This document shows positions 1 to 10,536 of a stretch of DNA of 64,000 nt, piece by piece. Every line of letters starts with the position of its first letter. Positions within the stretch are counted from its first letter, which is position 1. The notes under the pieces are model-generated. The model did not search any database and was not told where the DNA came from. It saw only the letters and a list, made by a program, of their open reading frames with translations. A program made the position numbers and the translations under genes. The DNA comes from Williamsia soli (lineage in GTDB: Bacteria > Actinomycetota > Actinomycetes > Mycobacteriales > Mycobacteriaceae), in assembly GCF_017377795.1 (NCBI RefSeq), contig NZ_JAFRDR010000001.1, positions 744,001-808,000 of the forward strand, read 5' to 3'.

Positions 1-731
1 AAATCGACGACGAGGTGCGCCGACTGATCGAGGCCGCGCACACCGAGGCATGGGCGATCCTGACCGAGTACCGCGACATCCTCGATGTCCTGGCCACCCA
101 GTTGCTCGAACGCGAGACCCTGACGCGTAAGGATCTCGAGAAGATCTTCGACAAGGTGGAGAAGCGTCCGCGGATCACCACGTTCAACGAGTTCGGCGAG
201 CGCACCCCCAGCGACAAGCCTCCGGTGAAGACCCCGGGCGAGCTGGCGAAGGAGCGGGGCGAGCCATGGCCACCCGAGCCGCCGCGGTCGCCGGAGCTCG
301 CCAAGGTCGGTCCGCATGCGCAGCCGGGACCCGGCGAGTTGCCGGGACAGCAATACCCGCCCCAGACCCCGTATCCGCAGCATCAAGGGACACCGCAACA
401 GGGCGGCGCACCGGGCGGAACCCGACCCGACTACGGCGCTCCCGCGGGCTGGTCGGCGCCCGGGTGGCCTCCCACCGGGGGTGGGCCCAACGGAGCCGGC
501 AGCAATGGCGCGCCCCAGAACGGTGCTGTCCAGAATGGTGGCTACCAGAACGGCGGCCATCAGAACGGCGGCTACCAGAACGGTGGCTATCAGAACGGTG
601 GACAGCCGCCGACCAACCCCTACGGTCAGCCCGGTAGTCCCTATGGGCAGCCACCGACGAATGGCCATCACAACGACGGTCATGATGGTCACAACGGCCA
701 GCCGCCCTCGAACGGACAGAACGGACATTGA
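1..731 (+). CDS. ftsH: FtsH membrane zinc protease, C-terminal part (cut by window edge)
   Basis: Carboxy-terminal part of the membrane-bound AAA+ zinc metalloprotease FtsH; about 242 residues remain and the first full codon is at base 3. The first ~60 residues ([32 protein letters not shown]) are the helical end of the M41 peptidase domain. The ATPase domain and HExxH site lie outside the window. From about residue 80 the chain becomes a Pro/Gly/Gln/Asn-rich, probably disordered tail of ~160 residues containing five QNGG[YH] repeats. In mycobacterial relatives ftsH also precedes folE. The stop codon overlaps the TTG start of folE (TTGA), so the genes are probably cotranscribed. Confidence 0.93.
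   Translation, partial: IDDEVRRLIEAAHTEAWAILTEYRDILDVLATQLLERETLTRKDLEKIFDKVEKRPRITTFNEFGERTPSDKPPVKTPGELAKERGEPWPPEPPRSPELAKVGPHAQPGPGELPGQQYPPQTPYPQHQGTPQQGGAPGGTRPDYGAPAGWSAPGWPPTGGGPNGAGSNGAPQNGAVQNGGYQNGGHQNGGYQNGGYQNGGQPPTNPYGQPGSPYGQPPTNGHHNDGHDGHNGQPPSNGQNGH
531..605 (+). repeat. 15-bp tandem repeat inside ftsH tail
   Basis: Five consecutive 15-bp units of the form CAGAAYGGYGGNYAY encode [10 protein letters not shown]. Third-base differences between units show they are not brand-new copies. The array sits in the disordered tail of FtsH and may vary in copy number between strains. Confidence 0.85.
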
Positions 732-1330
732 CGTCTCGCGAAAACCTGACCGCCATCAATCCCTTCGACGCCGATCGTGCCGAGCGTGCTGTGCGCGAGC
801 TGCTCATCGCGGTCGGGGAGGATCCTGATCGCGACGGGCTCAAAGAAACCCCGGCTCGCGTGGCCAGGGCGTATCAGGAAATGTTCGGCGGACTGCATTC
901 GGACCCGGACGAGGTCCTCGCGACCACCTTCGACGTCGGTCACGACGAGTTGGTGCTCGTGAAGGACATTCCGATGTACTCCACCTGTGAGCACCATCTG
1001 GTCTCGTTCCACGGGGTCGCGCACGTCGGGTACATCCCGGGCGCCAGCGGACAGGTGACCGGGCTGTCCAAGCTGGCCCGCGTCGTCGATCTGTACGCGC
1101 GCCGACCCCAGGTCCAGGAACGGCTGACCACGCAGATCGCCGATGCGCTCGTCCGCAAACTCGATCCTCGCGGCGTGATCGTGGTGATCGAGGCGGAGCA
1201 TCTCTGCATGGCGATGCGAGGCATCCGCAAGCCCGGCGCGTCCACCACGACCTCCGCGGTTCGCGGGCAGTTCAAGACCAGCGCGGTCTCACGCGGTGAA
1301 GCCCTGGATTTGATCTCTCGACGGAGTTGA
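728..1330 (+). CDS. folE: GTP cyclohydrolase I
   Basis: Converts GTP to 7,8-dihydroneopterin triphosphate, the first step of folate synthesis, in the cytoplasm. The 200-residue product shows the zinc and catalytic signature STCEHHL (Cys87, His90) and [12 protein letters not shown] (His158, Cys160), as in the type IA enzyme. I place the start at TTG 728, which overlaps the ftsH stop; no other in-frame start lies upstream of the conserved [16 protein letters not shown] segment. It is followed after 25 bases by folP, so it heads the folate set folE-folP-folB-folK. Confidence 0.96.
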   Translation: MTSRENLTAINPFDADRAERAVRELLIAVGEDPDRDGLKETPARVARAYQEMFGGLHSDPDEVLATTFDVGHDELVLVKDIPMYSTCEHHLVSFHGVAHVGYIPGASGQVTGLSKLARVVDLYARRPQVQERLTTQIADALVRKLDPRGVIVVIEAEHLCMAMRGIRKPGASTTTSAVRGQFKTSAVSRGEALDLISRRS

Positions 1331-1355
1331 TTTCCGTAGGGGAGGGGCTGACGAC

Positions 1356-2249
1356 ATGAGCACGGTCATCATGGGTGTCGTGAACGTGACCGCGGACTCG
1401 TTCTCCGACGGCGGACGGTATCTCGACGCCGACGCTGCCATCGCCCACGGTATCGCGCTCGCGGCCGGCGGTGCCGACATCATCGACGTCGGTGGCGAGT
1501 CGACCAGGCCGGGGGCCCAGCGCGTCGACCCCGATCTCGAGATCGCCAGGGTCGCGCCGGTCATCGAAGGGCTCTCCGCCCGCGGTATCGCGACATCGGT
1601 CGACACCATGCGCGCCGTGGTGGCCGAGCGGGCGATCGAGGCCGGCGCGGCGATCGTCAACGACGTGTCGGGTGGCCGCAGTGATGCGGACATGGCCAGG
1701 GTCGTGGCGAATGCCCGGATCCCGTGGATCCTGATGCATTGGCGCCCGTCCGATCCCTCGTTCACCCATCACCGCGGTGAGAAGGGCGGTTATCGCGACG
1801 TGGTCGCGGAGGTGAGCGGTGAACTGCTGGCGCAGGTCGACGCAGCCACGAGTGCGGGGGTGGACCCGGAGGCCCTGATCCTGGATCCGGGGCTGGGTTT
1901 TGCCAAGACCGCCGAACACAATTGGGCTCTACTGCACGCGCTGCCGACTCTGGTCGGTCTCGGGTTCCCGGTGCTGGTGGGCGCCTCGCGGAAGCGTTTC
2001 CTCGGGTCACTTCTCGCCGGTGCCGATGGTGAACCCCGCCCTCCTGACGGTCGAGAGATCGCGACGGCTGCGCTCAGCGCGCTGGCTGCCGCGAACGGGG
2101 CCTGGGGTGTGCGCGTGCACGACGTTGCCGCGAGCCGGGACGCGGTGGCGGTTGCCGATGCCTGGGCGGCGGGCGCCGCTCGGCCGGCGCAGGCGGACCG
2201 AACGCGGCCACGGTACCGGGTCGTAGATGCGAAGGGACATGATGGCTGA
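1356..2249 (+). CDS. folP: Dihydropteroate synthase
   Basis: Condenses 6-hydroxymethyl-7,8-dihydropterin diphosphate with p-aminobenzoate; the enzyme family is the target of sulfonamides. The 297-residue TIM-barrel protein has the family blocks [15 protein letters not shown] (residues 6-20), [20 protein letters not shown] and GASRKRFLG. An ATG at 1356 follows a purine-rich GGGGAGGGG element at about 1339-1347. The 3' end overlaps folB by 8 bases. Confidence 0.97.
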   Translation: MSTVIMGVVNVTADSFSDGGRYLDADAAIAHGIALAAGGADIIDVGGESTRPGAQRVDPDLEIARVAPVIEGLSARGIATSVDTMRAVVAERAIEAGAAIVNDVSGGRSDADMARVVANARIPWILMHWRPSDPSFTHHRGEKGGYRDVVAEVSGELLAQVDAATSAGVDPEALILDPGLGFAKTAEHNWALLHALPTLVGLGFPVLVGASRKRFLGSLLAGADGEPRPPDGREIATAALSALAAANGAWGVRVHDVAASRDAVAVADAWAAGAARPAQADRTRPRYRVVDAKGHDG

Positions 2250-2616
2250 TCGAATCGAATTGCGCGGGTTGAAGGTTCGGGGCAACCACGGCGTTTTTGA
2301 TCACGAGAGGCAGGACGGTCAGGACTTCGTCGTCGATGTCATCCTGTGGGTGGATTCGCGGACCGCGGCTGCCACCGACGATCTCGCCGACACCGTCGAC
2401 TATGGGGCGCTGGCTCACCTGGCGCACGACATCGTCGCCGGGACCCCGCGCAATCTCATCGAGACGGTGGCTGCCGAGATCGCGGACCGGGTGATGCTCG
2501 AGACCGAACAGGTCTTGGCCTGCGAGGTGACCCTGCACAAGCCCTCGGCACCAATCGATCTGGCGTTCGATGACGTGGCGGTGGTGGCACGCCGCTCGCG
2601 CAAGGGCGCGCAGTGA
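2242..2616 (+). CDS. folB: Dihydroneopterin aldolase
   Basis: Cleaves 7,8-dihydroneopterin to 6-hydroxymethyl-7,8-dihydropterin and glycolaldehyde. The 124-residue product has the family opening [21 protein letters not shown], a conserved DTVDYGAL segment and the C-terminal [10 protein letters not shown] strand. Two ATGs (2239 and 2242) are adjacent; I chose 2242 because the AAGGGA at 2232-2237 is then better spaced. It overlaps folP at its start and folK at its end (GTGA). Confidence 0.94.
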   Translation: MADRIELRGLKVRGNHGVFDHERQDGQDFVVDVILWVDSRTAAATDDLADTVDYGALAHLAHDIVAGTPRNLIETVAAEIADRVMLETEQVLACEVTLHKPSAPIDLAFDDVAVVARRSRKGAQ

Positions 2617-3146
2617 GTCGGGCGGTGTTGTCCATCGGCTCCAACATCGGAGACCGGCTGGCCCATCTGCAGTCGGTGTGCGACGGCCTCGGGACCACCG
2701 TGGTCGCCGCGTCCGGGGTGTACTCGACCCCGCCCTGGGGTGGTGTGGAGCAACAGGACTTCCTCAACGCCGTCCTGATCGTCGACGATGCGCAGCGTGA
2801 TGCCGGGCAATGGCTCGAGGCCGGGCAGAAATTGGAGCAGCAGGCCGATCGCGAACGCGTGCAGCGCTGGGGCCCAAGGACTCTCGACGTGGACGTGATC
2901 TCGGTGCCGCACGACGACGGCGAAGTCGTCTCGGATGATCCGGTGCTGACCTTGCCGCACCCGCGCGCCGCCGAACGTGCTTTTGTACTCGTCCCGTGGC
3001 TCGACGCCGACGCCGACGCCACCTTGTGGCATGCCGGGTCCCGGGTGTCGGTGGCGAAGTTGCTTGCTGCGCTGCCGACGTCGGAGCGCGACGGCGTCAC
3101 CCGCACCGACGATCGGCTTGTCATCACCAGCAGCGAGCTGCGATGA
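2613..3146 (+). CDS. folK: 6-hydroxymethyl-7,8-dihydropterin pyrophosphokinase
   Basis: Transfers pyrophosphate from ATP to the pterin, giving the substrate of FolP. The 177-residue product starts with the HPPK signature [14 protein letters not shown] and carries [20 protein letters not shown] and the [12 protein letters not shown] block with metal-binding aspartates. The GTG start overlaps the folB stop, and its own stop overlaps the next gene (ATGA), pointing to translational coupling. Confidence 0.96.
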   Translation: MSRAVLSIGSNIGDRLAHLQSVCDGLGTTVVAASGVYSTPPWGGVEQQDFLNAVLIVDDAQRDAGQWLEAGQKLEQQADRERVQRWGPRTLDVDVISVPHDDGEVVSDDPVLTLPHPRAAERAFVLVPWLDADADATLWHAGSRVSVAKLLAALPTSERDGVTRTDDRLVITSSELR

Positions 3147-3643
3147 GAGGCGACCCGCCCGAGAACGACAATGCGATGGGTCCCACTCGTGTCCGGGACC
3201 TGACGATCCTGGCCGCGGTGATCGCGGTGGTCGTCTTCCTCGTGGTCCGGATCAGTTACGGGTCCCTGCCGCCACTCCCCCTACTCGCCGGGATCGTTCT
3301 GTATGTGCTTGCCGCCCTTGAGGTTGTCATCGCGTTTGTGGTCCGGTCTCGGGTCACGGACAGGCAGGTCGGTTCCCACCACGGCCAATTGCACCCGTTG
3401 ACCGCCGCCCGGGTACTGGCTCTGGCCAAGGCGTCGGCGATCCTCGGTGCCATCGCCACCGGTGTGTGGGCCGGCACGCTGGTGTATCTGCTGACCAGAC
3501 AGGGCGATCTCGCCGCGGCAGAGCATGACCGTCCCGGCGCGATCATCGGTGTGATCGGCGGTGTGTTGCTGACGGCTGCGGCGTTGTGGCTCGAATACTG
3601 CTGCCGCACGCCCGACGATCCGTCGGACGACCTGGCGACATGA
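3143..3643 (+). CDS. DUF3180 membrane protein
   Basis: Small actinobacterial membrane protein of 166 residues found next to folK in many Mycobacteriales genomes; its function is unknown. Four hydrophobic segments are visible: about residues 21-37 ([15 protein letters not shown]), 44-65, 93-115 and 130-150. The N-terminal [10 protein letters not shown] motif is typical of the family. The ATG at 3143 overlaps the folK stop; ATG 3176 is an alternative giving a 155-residue protein. Its place suggests coupling to the folate genes, but no role can be read from the sequence. Confidence 0.85.
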   Translation: MRGDPPENDNAMGPTRVRDLTILAAVIAVVVFLVVRISYGSLPPLPLLAGIVLYVLAALEVVIAFVVRSRVTDRQVGSHHGQLHPLTAARVLALAKASAILGAIATGVWAGTLVYLLTRQGDLAAAEHDRPGAIIGVIGGVLLTAAALWLEYCCRTPDDPSDDLAT

Positions 3644-3754
3644 CCGACCGAAACGACAAGAGATCGGGGCAAAACGACAGGGATCGCGCGACTATGACGG
3701 GACTTGCCGCGTGAGTTGGCGAATCGAGGCGATCTCGAACGGTATGTTTGCCCA

Positions 3755-4924
3755 ATGACCACCTCCGCTGGCCGATCGGCTGATGCCAGAAGAGCCCGTC
3801 GTGGTCCCGGACAGTGGCTGCTCGGCGTGCTCCTGCTGTTCGCACTGGGTTCCAGTGTCTTCATGATCATCACCTCGGAGATGAGTATCGCCGGGTCGCT
3901 CGCGGTGATCACCGCACTCTGGGCGGCCGTCATCGGCGCGATTCTCGTGACCAAGTACCGCAGGCAGGCCGACTCCTCCGAGGCGAAGGCCCGCGATCTG
4001 CGATTGGTGTACGAGCTGCAACTCGAACGTGAGATCACCGCTCGCAGGCAATACGAACTCGGTGTCGAATCACAGATCCGCAAGGAAGTCGGTGCCGAGG
4101 CCGGCGAAGAACTGCGGGCCCTCAAGTCCGAACTCGCATCGCTGCGGGCAAGTCTGGAGCAATTGCTCGGTGAGCTGCCCGACGAGCGGATCGCGCTGGT
4201 ACGTGAACGCCTGCCCGAGCTCGAGCATCGCTCGCGGCACACCGGCTTCGGTGGCGGAGACTCCGATCGGCACACGAGCGGGTTCGCTTATTCCGAACCC
4301 TCTTTCGGAAGTGCGCCGCTGGTCCCCGACGACGGGACGGTCGCAGAACGCGACTTCGCCTCCACGGCGCCACCATCGGATCAGTCCGAGCGCGGCGACC
4401 GGAACGATCTGACAGAGGTCATCCCCGTCGTCACCGATGACGACCCGCTGCCGGCAGAGCCCGCGGATCCGCCTGCCGCCCCGGTGTCCTACGACCCGCC
4501 CTTCGACCCCGAGGCCTACGGCTCGGAACCCGACGTTCCGCAGCCGCTCGACCCGGAGCTGGTCGAAGACAGCGCGGCGCAACCAGAACCCCTCCGGGTG
4601 CCCGTGGCCGCTGTCGACGAGACCACCGTGGGCTCCGCGGCAGGGCGGCACTCCGGTGGCACCCGGCACCGCGCCCAGACTCCCACCGACGAACAGACCG
4701 CCGACGAGCAGCCGGTACCGGCATTCGTGGACGAGACCCCGACCGATGAGTGGGAGGTCGCCGCACCTCCTGCCGGCGGCATACCCGATGCGCTGCTCGC
4801 CGACGATGCCGACGACTTCCCCGAACTGCCCGGAGCACACGCCTCCGGTCGCTCGGTGTCGGAACTCCTGACGGGATTCGAGTCCTCGGCCCCCAGCGGC
4901 GGTCGTCGGCGTCGTCGCGACTGA
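3755..4924 (+). CDS. DUF6779-type membrane protein with acidic disordered tail
   Basis: Protein of 389 residues with unknown function, conserved at this locus in Mycobacteriales. After a basic N terminus come two transmembrane helices (about residues 21-38 and 42-62), then a coiled-coil-like segment (SSEAKARDLRLVYELQLEREITARRQYELG, continuing to ~residue 155), then a long acidic Pro-rich region (about 170-389) ending in basic GGRRRRRD. I start at ATG 3755, close to the first membrane helix, and not at an upstream in-frame ATG (3704), because the intervening residues look non-coding. The layout suggests a membrane-anchored scaffold; that is inference. Confidence 0.8.
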   Translation: MTTSAGRSADARRARRGPGQWLLGVLLLFALGSSVFMIITSEMSIAGSLAVITALWAAVIGAILVTKYRRQADSSEAKARDLRLVYELQLEREITARRQYELGVESQIRKEVGAEAGEELRALKSELASLRASLEQLLGELPDERIALVRERLPELEHRSRHTGFGGGDSDRHTSGFAYSEPSFGSAPLVPDDGTVAERDFASTAPPSDQSERGDRNDLTEVIPVVTDDDPLPAEPADPPAAPVSYDPPFDPEAYGSEPDVPQPLDPELVEDSAAQPEPLRVPVAAVDETTVGSAAGRHSGGTRHRAQTPTDEQTADEQPVPAFVDETPTDEWEVAAPPAGGIPDALLADDADDFPELPGAHASGRSVSELLTGFESSAPSGGRRRRRD

Positions 4925-5059
4925 CACCACAACACCCGTCATCGGGTGAGGCCGGTCACACGCATTGGCGATTCGGCTCGTGCTGGTTCTATCCTCGCTG
5001 GGAACGTCTGGTACCCGCAACTGAGACATCAGTGGGACTGGAACGAATGGAGGACGACG

Positions 5060-5947
5060 GTGACCTCGACGGGGATTACCAATTGGCCCGCGCCTGCCCG
5101 CCTGACGGTGGGCATCGTGTCTGCGGGTCGAGTGGGGACCACGATCGGTCAGGCGCTCGAGCGTGCCGACCATGTGGTCGGTGCTGTCTCTGCCGAGTCT
5201 GTCCAATCCCGCGACCGTGCGCGGCGCCGACTCCCAGAGTTCGAGATCCTGCGCCCCATCGAGGTCGCGGCGCGTTGTGAACTGCTGATCCTCGCGGTTC
5301 CCGATGACCGGCTGGTAACGGTGATCGCCGACCTCGCCGCGTCCGGCGCGGTGCGGCCCGGCACGATCGTCGCCCACACCGCCGGCGCGCTCGGGGTGCG
5401 TGTCCTCGATCCGCTGACCGAACTGGGGGCCCTGCCGCTGGCTCTGCACCCGGCGATGACCTTCATCGGCTCGGAAGAAGACACCGATCGCCTGCGCACG
5501 TGTTGTTTCGGGATCACTGCCGCCGACGACATCGGACTGGCGATCGGGCAGTCCCTGGTGCTGGAGATGGGGGCAGAACCCGTCCACATCCGCGAGAGCG
5601 ACCGGACGCTCTACCACGCCGCCGTCGCGCACGGCGCCAATCACCTGGTGGCCCTGGTCAGCGACGCTGCGGCGGCCTTGCGAACGGTGCTCGACGGGCA
5701 GGACGTCAGTGCAGAGCGAGTGCTGGGGCCCATCCTCGTCGCGGCGCTGGACAACACGTTGCGGTCGGGCCCCAAAGCCTTGACCGGCCCGGTGATGCGC
5801 GGTGACACCGCTGCGGTCGCGCGGCATCTCTCGGCCCTGTCTGCCACCGATGAGGGCATCGCGCAGGGTTATCGGGCCATGGCCAGGCGCGCGGCCTCAT
5901 ACACCGATCCGCCGGCCGACATGATCGAACTGCTCGAGGGCAGCTGA
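5060..5947 (+). CDS. Rossmann-like / DUF2520 dehydrogenase-type protein
   Basis: Protein of 295 residues with an N-terminal NAD(P)-binding Rossmann fold ([23 protein letters not shown]; GxxxxGxxG type) and a C-terminal helical DUF2520 domain that contains HPAMTF and [12 protein letters not shown]. The family resembles ketopantoate reductase and pyrroline-5-carboxylate reductase and sits directly before panC in actinobacteria, so a role in pantothenate synthesis is often considered but is not shown here. GTG 5060 is chosen because GGAGG lies at 5049-5053. The stop overlaps the panC start (TGATG). Confidence 0.88.
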   Translation: MTSTGITNWPAPARLTVGIVSAGRVGTTIGQALERADHVVGAVSAESVQSRDRARRRLPEFEILRPIEVAARCELLILAVPDDRLVTVIADLAASGAVRPGTIVAHTAGALGVRVLDPLTELGALPLALHPAMTFIGSEEDTDRLRTCCFGITAADDIGLAIGQSLVLEMGAEPVHIRESDRTLYHAAVAHGANHLVALVSDAAAALRTVLDGQDVSAERVLGPILVAALDNTLRSGPKALTGPVMRGDTAAVARHLSALSATDEGIAQGYRAMARRAASYTDPPADMIELLEGS

Positions 5948-6864
5948 TGACCAGGAGTGATGTGACCGCTGAGAAGCCCTATACAGCAGGACAACTGACA
6001 GTCCACCGGGATCCGGCGGTGCTGAACAAGATCAGCCGGGCACTGCGTTCGACCGGTAAGCGCGTGGTGTTGGTGCCGACGATGGGTGCCTTGCACGACG
6101 GGCATCTCGAACTCGTCAGGGCAGCAAGAGGGAAGGGCGACGCGGTCGTCATCGTCTCGATCTTCGTCAATCCCCTGCAGTTCGGTGCCGGCGAGGACCT
6201 CGACGCCTACCCGCGCACGTTCAAGAAGGACTGCGACCTGCTGCGCAGGGCCGGTGTCGAATTAGTGTTCGCCCCCGGGGTCTCCGACATGTATCCCACC
6301 GGGCCGCGTACCACCGTGCATCCCGGACCGCTGGGGAGCGAACTCGAAGGTGGTTCGCGGCCAACGCATTTCGCTGGAATGCTCACCGTGGTGCTCAAAC
6401 TGCTGAACATCGCGGCGCCGATGGCGGCATACTTCGGGGAGAAGGACTACCAGCAGTTGGTGTTGATCCGGCAGATGGTCACCGATCTCGATCTGGACGT
6501 GCAGATCGTCGGCGTGCCGACGGTGCGCGAGTCCGACGGGCTCGCGATGTCGTCGCGTAACCGCTATCTCGACCCCACCCAGCGTGAGCTGGCGACCTCG
6601 TTGTCGGCGGCCCTGGTGGCGGGTGCCCATGCAGCCGCAGGCGGCGAGGCGGCCATCCTCGACACCGCGCGTTCGGTGCTGGCTCACCACCCAGAGGTCG
6701 AGGTCGACTATCTCGAACTGCGCGGAACGGGTCTGCAGCCTCCACCCGAACGGGGCGACGGCAGGTTGCTGGTCGCCGCCAGAATCGGCGCCACCCGGCT
6801 CATCGACAACGTCGGCGTCGCCATCGGCACCGGGTTTCTTGGAAGAGGAGAGAACACACCATGA
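5947..6864 (+). CDS. panC: Pantoate-beta-alanine ligase (pantothenate synthetase)
   Basis: ATP-dependent condensation of pantoate with beta-alanine to pantothenate. The 305-residue product shows the nucleotidyltransferase signature [10 protein letters not shown], the FVNPLQFG block, GEKDYQQL and the SSRN motif that closes over ATP. It starts by overlapping the DUF2520 stop and overlaps panD by 4 bases, so panC and panD are translated together. Confidence 0.97.
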   Translation: MTRSDVTAEKPYTAGQLTVHRDPAVLNKISRALRSTGKRVVLVPTMGALHDGHLELVRAARGKGDAVVIVSIFVNPLQFGAGEDLDAYPRTFKKDCDLLRRAGVELVFAPGVSDMYPTGPRTTVHPGPLGSELEGGSRPTHFAGMLTVVLKLLNIAAPMAAYFGEKDYQQLVLIRQMVTDLDLDVQIVGVPTVRESDGLAMSSRNRYLDPTQRELATSLSAALVAGAHAAAGGEAAILDTARSVLAHHPEVEVDYLELRGTGLQPPPERGDGRLLVAARIGATRLIDNVGVAIGTGFLGRGENTP

Positions 6865-7286
6865 TCCGCACCATGATGACATCGAAGATCCACCGCGCGA
6901 CGGTGACACAGGCCGACTTGCACTATGTGGGCTCGGTGACGGTCGACACCGATCTGCTCGACGCGGCCGGCTTGATCGAGGGGGAGCAGGTCTCGATCGT
7001 CGACATCACGAACGGAGCCCGCCTCGAGACGTACGTGATCGCCGGCCCGCGCGGCTCCGGCGTCATCGGGATCAACGGCGCCGCGGCGCATCTGGTACAT
7101 CCCGGAGATCTCGTGATCCTGATCGCGTACGGCGGCCTGAACGAAGACGAGGTGAAGCGGTATCAGCCCCGCGTGGTGTTCGTCGACGAGCTGAACAGGA
7201 TCGTCGAACTCGGCGCCGACCCCGCGCACGCGCCCGAGGGTACCGATCTGCGGGACCCGAGAGAACTCTCGGGCAGTACGGCCTGA
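6861..7286 (+). CDS. panD: Aspartate 1-decarboxylase
   Basis: Pyruvoyl enzyme that makes beta-alanine from aspartate for PanC. The 141-residue proenzyme begins [21 protein letters not shown] and holds the self-cleavage site YVGSVTVD: cleavage before the Ser makes the pyruvoyl group. The TNGARLETY and [12 protein letters not shown] blocks are conserved. As in mycobacteria, it carries a C-terminal extension past the barrel. The ATG overlaps panC, and coaX follows after one base. Confidence 0.97.
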   Translation: MIRTMMTSKIHRATVTQADLHYVGSVTVDTDLLDAAGLIEGEQVSIVDITNGARLETYVIAGPRGSGVIGINGAAAHLVHPGDLVILIAYGGLNEDEVKRYQPRVVFVDELNRIVELGADPAHAPEGTDLRDPRELSGSTA

Positions 7287-7287
7287 C

Positions 7288-8100
7288 ATGCTGCTCGCCC
7301 TGGACGTCGGCAACACCAACATCCACCTCGGTGTGTACGCCGGGCAGGGTGACCATGCCCGGCTCGTCCGGGATTGGCGCATGCGCACCGAACCCCGGAT
7401 GACCGCCGACGAACTGGCGCTGAACCTGCGCGGTCTGCTCGGCTCCGACATCGAGCAGGTGACGGCGGTGGTCGGTCTCTCGACGGTGCCGTCGCTCCTT
7501 CGGGAGATGCGCGTGATGGTGGGCAAGTATTTCGGCGCCGGACCCCACGTCCTGCTCGAACCCGGTGTGCGAACCGGGGTTCCGCTCCTGGTGGACAACC
7601 CCAAAGAGGTGGGTACCGACCGGGTGGCGAATGCACTGGCCGCCTACACCGCCTACCAGCGCGGCTGCATCGTGGTCGACTTCGGCACCACGACCCTGGT
7701 CGACGTGGTCTCGGCCAAGGGTGAGTTCCTCGGCGGCGCGATCGCGCCCGGTATCGACCTCGCGGTGGAGGCCCTGGCCGCTCGAACCGTCACGCTGCGC
7801 ACGGTGGAACTGCTGCCCCCGCGCAGCGTGGTCGGCAAGAACACCGTCGAGGCGCTGCAATCGGGCATCCTGTACGGCTTCGCGGGCCAGGTCGACGGCC
7901 TGGTGTCGCGGGTACGACGCGAGGTACCCGGATTCGACGGAGACGCCATCGCGGTGATCGCGACCGGTTACCTGGCTCCGCTCGTCTTCGACGAATGCGT
8001 GACGCTGCAGCACCACGAACCGACCCTGACTCTCGACGGTCTGCGGTTGGTCTATGAGCGGCAGCGGGACGCCCGCACGCGATCGCGTGCGCAGATCTGA
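7288..8100 (+). CDS. coaX: Type III pantothenate kinase
   Basis: Phosphorylates pantothenate, the first step of CoA synthesis, so panC-panD-coaX form a continuous vitamin-to-cofactor set. The 270-residue ASKHA-fold product has LALDVGNTNIHLG (residues 3-15), TDRVANALAAY, VVDFGTTTLVDVV and GGAIAPGIDLAVEAL, all family signatures. The start lies one base after panD. Downstream is a 198-base gap before the next start. Confidence 0.96.
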   Translation: MLLALDVGNTNIHLGVYAGQGDHARLVRDWRMRTEPRMTADELALNLRGLLGSDIEQVTAVVGLSTVPSLLREMRVMVGKYFGAGPHVLLEPGVRTGVPLLVDNPKEVGTDRVANALAAYTAYQRGCIVVDFGTTTLVDVVSAKGEFLGGAIAPGIDLAVEALAARTVTLRTVELLPPRSVVGKNTVEALQSGILYGFAGQVDGLVSRVRREVPGFDGDAIAVIATGYLAPLVFDECVTLQHHEPTLTLDGLRLVYERQRDARTRSRAQI

Positions 8101-8298
8101 TCCGGCCCAACACCGCGAAGAGTGCCTGACGGAGTCGGACAGTCATACCCACTGGTGCGGTCAGGCCGAATATGGCACAATCTGCACCGTGATGAGCCGG
8201 AGCTGTCAGGAGTGTTGTCGGGGCTGAATGCCTCTCGATGACCCCTGTGCCCGATCTCGGTGGCTGTTGACCACCGATCACATCTGAAAGTTCTCGCG

Positions 8299-8766
8299 AT
8301 GTCAGTGCTCACCGCACCCCTGTCAGACGTCCACACCACCAGCGGCGTGAAGGTACGCCCCGGCGAACCGATGACCGCGCGCGCCCGCGCTCCGTGGTCC
8401 ATCTCGGCCGATCAATTCGGTCCCGCCCTGCACAGTGGTGCCACGGCGGTCGACATCCGTAGCCAGTCTGATCGAGACCGCGACGGAATTCTGCTGGGAG
8501 CGTTGGCGATTCCGGCGGATGACGTGCTCGCGCGGCTCGTGCCGGGCACCGCGGTCTCTTTGGTCGGCGCCGAGTTCGACCGGCGATGGGTGCTGGTCGG
8601 CCGTGATGGTCACGACGCCGAGATGCTGACCTGGCGGCTGCAGGCGCTCGGTGTGACCGGCGCGCGGTTCGTCGTCGGTGGACAACAGCTGTTGTCTCGC
8701 TCGGCCGCCCGTGGACCGCTCGGCGCGCACACCGCCCGCGATCTGGAGACGTACGCCGCGCACTGA
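8299..8766 (+). CDS. Rhodanese-like domain protein, no catalytic cysteine
   Basis: Protein of 155 residues built around one rhodanese-like domain: [23 protein letters not shown] matches the DxRxxxxxxxGHIxGAxxIP pattern, with Leu-Gly in place of the usual His. The loop that normally carries the active Cys reads [11 protein letters not shown], with no cysteine, so sulfurtransferase activity is unlikely and a binding role is more probable. I use ATG 8299; an ATG at 8371 is also possible. It lies alone between coaX and lysS, where mycobacteria have only a very small ORF. Confidence 0.8.
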   Translation: MSVLTAPLSDVHTTSGVKVRPGEPMTARARAPWSISADQFGPALHSGATAVDIRSQSDRDRDGILLGALAIPADDVLARLVPGTAVSLVGAEFDRRWVLVGRDGHDAEMLTWRLQALGVTGARFVVGGQQLLSRSAARGPLGAHTARDLETYAAH

Positions 8767-8839
8767 TCCAACGGCTGCTGTGCCTCGCGGCGCCGTGATG
8801 AATTCGGCAGTGTTCTGCGCGGCCGATAGGGTCGCCTGT

Positions 8840-10390
8840 GTGAATGAAGTCCGTGGCCGAGGCCGAAATACCCCAGATGTCGACATCACTCCCGAATCAG
8901 AGGGCGCTGATCAGACCCCGGAACAGCTCCGGATCCGCCGCGCGAAGCGGGAGAAGATCCTCACCGAGGGCGGCGAGGCGTATCCGGTATCGGTGCCGCG
9001 GACACATTCACTCGCCGAGATCCGTGCGAAGTATCCCGACCTCGAGGTCGACACCCAGACCGGTGACATCGTCGGGGTCGCCGGGCGCGTCATCTTCGTC
9101 CGCAACACCGGCAAGCTCTGTTTCGCCACCCTGCAGGAAGGTGACGGCACCCAACTGCAGGCGATGATCAGTCTGGGCGGAGTCGGAGAAGAGGCGCTCG
9201 CCTCGTGGAAGGCCGACGTCGATCTCGGCGACTTCGTCTTCGTCCACGGTGAGGTCATCAGCTCACGGCGCGGTGAGCTCAGTGTGCTCGCGGACACCTG
9301 GCAGATGGCATCCAAGGCGTTGCGCCCACTTCCCGTGGCGCACAAGGACATGAGTGGAGAAGCGCGGGTCCGGCAGCGGTACCTCGACCTGATCATCCGG
9401 CCGCAGGCGCGGGAAACCGCCCGCATCAGGGTCGCGGTGATGCGAGAACTGCGCGCCGCACTGGAACGGCGCGGTTTCCTCGAGATAGAGACGCCGATGC
9501 TCCAAACCCTGCATGGCGGCGCTGCGGCGCGACCGTTCGTCACCCACTCGAACGCCTTCGACATCGACCTCTACCTGCGCATTGCGCCGGAACTGTTCCT
9601 GAAGCGGGCCGTGGTCGGCGGAATCGAGCGCGTCTTCGAGATCAACCGCAACTTCCGGAACGAGGGCGCCGACTCGACGCATTCCCCGGAATTCGCGATG
9701 CTCGAGACCTATCAGGCTTATGGCACGTACGACGATTCTGCACAGATGACGCGGGAGGTCATCCAGGAGGTCGCGATGGGTGCACTCGGCACGCTGACCC
9801 CGGAGATGGCGGACGGCACCACGTACGACCTCAGCGGTGACTGGCGGTCGGTGGAGATGTATCCGTCGTTGTCGCAGGCCATCGAGGAAGAGATCACCCC
9901 GCAGACGTCTGTGGAACGCCTGCTCGAGATCAGTGCGCGGGTGGGCCTGGAGATTCCCCCGAACAAGGGATACGGGCACGGCAAGCTGGTCGAAGAGCTA
10001 TGGGAGCACACGGTGGGCGACGAGTTGTCGGGGCCGGTGTTCGTGCGGGATTTCCCCATCGAGACCTCCCCGCTGGTGCGTGAGCACCGCACCATCGAAG
10101 GTGTGACAGAGAAGTGGGATCTCTATATGCGGGGTTTCGAATTGGCAACCGGGTATTCAGAATTGATCGACCCGGTCATTCAACGCGAGCGGTTCGTCGA
10201 TCAGGCCCGCCTTGCGCGTGCCGGCGATGACGAGGCAATGGTGCTCGATGAAGACTTTCTCGCCGCCATGGAGCAAGGCATGCCGCCGACCACCGGTACG
10301 GGAATGGGCATTGATCGACTACTGATGGCACTTACCGGACTCGGCATTCGGGAAACGATCCTCTTTCCACTTGTGAAGCCGCAGCAATGA
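8840..10390 (+). CDS. lysS: Lysyl-tRNA synthetase (class II)
   Basis: Charges tRNA-Lys with lysine. The 516-residue product has an N-terminal OB-fold anticodon-binding domain (about 75-180; [28 protein letters not shown]) and a class II catalytic domain with motif 2 ([14 protein letters not shown]) and motif 3 ([11 protein letters not shown]). The GTG at 8840 gives a start close to conserved [12 protein letters not shown]; the longer upstream frame looks non-coding and overlaps the rhodanese-like gene. The length matches the housekeeping enzyme and not the longer LysX fusion. Confidence 0.96.
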   Translation: MNEVRGRGRNTPDVDITPESEGADQTPEQLRIRRAKREKILTEGGEAYPVSVPRTHSLAEIRAKYPDLEVDTQTGDIVGVAGRVIFVRNTGKLCFATLQEGDGTQLQAMISLGGVGEEALASWKADVDLGDFVFVHGEVISSRRGELSVLADTWQMASKALRPLPVAHKDMSGEARVRQRYLDLIIRPQARETARIRVAVMRELRAALERRGFLEIETPMLQTLHGGAAARPFVTHSNAFDIDLYLRIAPELFLKRAVVGGIERVFEINRNFRNEGADSTHSPEFAMLETYQAYGTYDDSAQMTREVIQEVAMGALGTLTPEMADGTTYDLSGDWRSVEMYPSLSQAIEEEITPQTSVERLLEISARVGLEIPPNKGYGHGKLVEELWEHTVGDELSGPVFVRDFPIETSPLVREHRTIEGVTEKWDLYMRGFELATGYSELIDPVIQRERFVDQARLARAGDDEAMVLDEDFLAAMEQGMPPTTGTGMGIDRLLMALTGLGIRETILFPLVKPQQ

Positions 10391-10414
10391 CCTAGTAAGT
10401 CATTTCTCCACTAT

Positions 10415-10439
10415 TAGCGCGGGCGGTTCTTTCGCGCTA
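10415..10439 (+). terminator. Short hairpin after lysS
   Basis: TAGCGCG and CGCGCTA form a 7-bp stem around an 11-base loop, 25 bases after the lysS stop. No clear T-run follows, so it may be a weak terminator or part of the lsr2 leader. Confidence 0.4.
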
Positions 10440-10536
10440 TGCTGGCGGCCGATAGGCGGCCACTATGAATATGCTTGTTCGTGTTGGGTGCCGAATCCAT
10501 CAATGAAAGTCTCGGAGCCATCACGAATGGAGCACA

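Noticed and set aside
531-605. CRISPR-like regular repeat
   Set aside because: Units are 15 bp, contiguous without spacers and in frame in ftsH, so it is a coding tandem repeat.
4070-5827. Long minus-strand open frame opposite the DUF6779 and DUF2520 genes
   Set aside because: Antisense shadow; it spans two + strand genes with good ribosome binding sites and has no recognisable domain.
8101-8298. Possible riboswitch upstream of the rhodanese-like gene
   Set aside because: Only short local hairpins (GGTGG...CCACC) are visible; no conserved riboswitch core could be recognised by eye.
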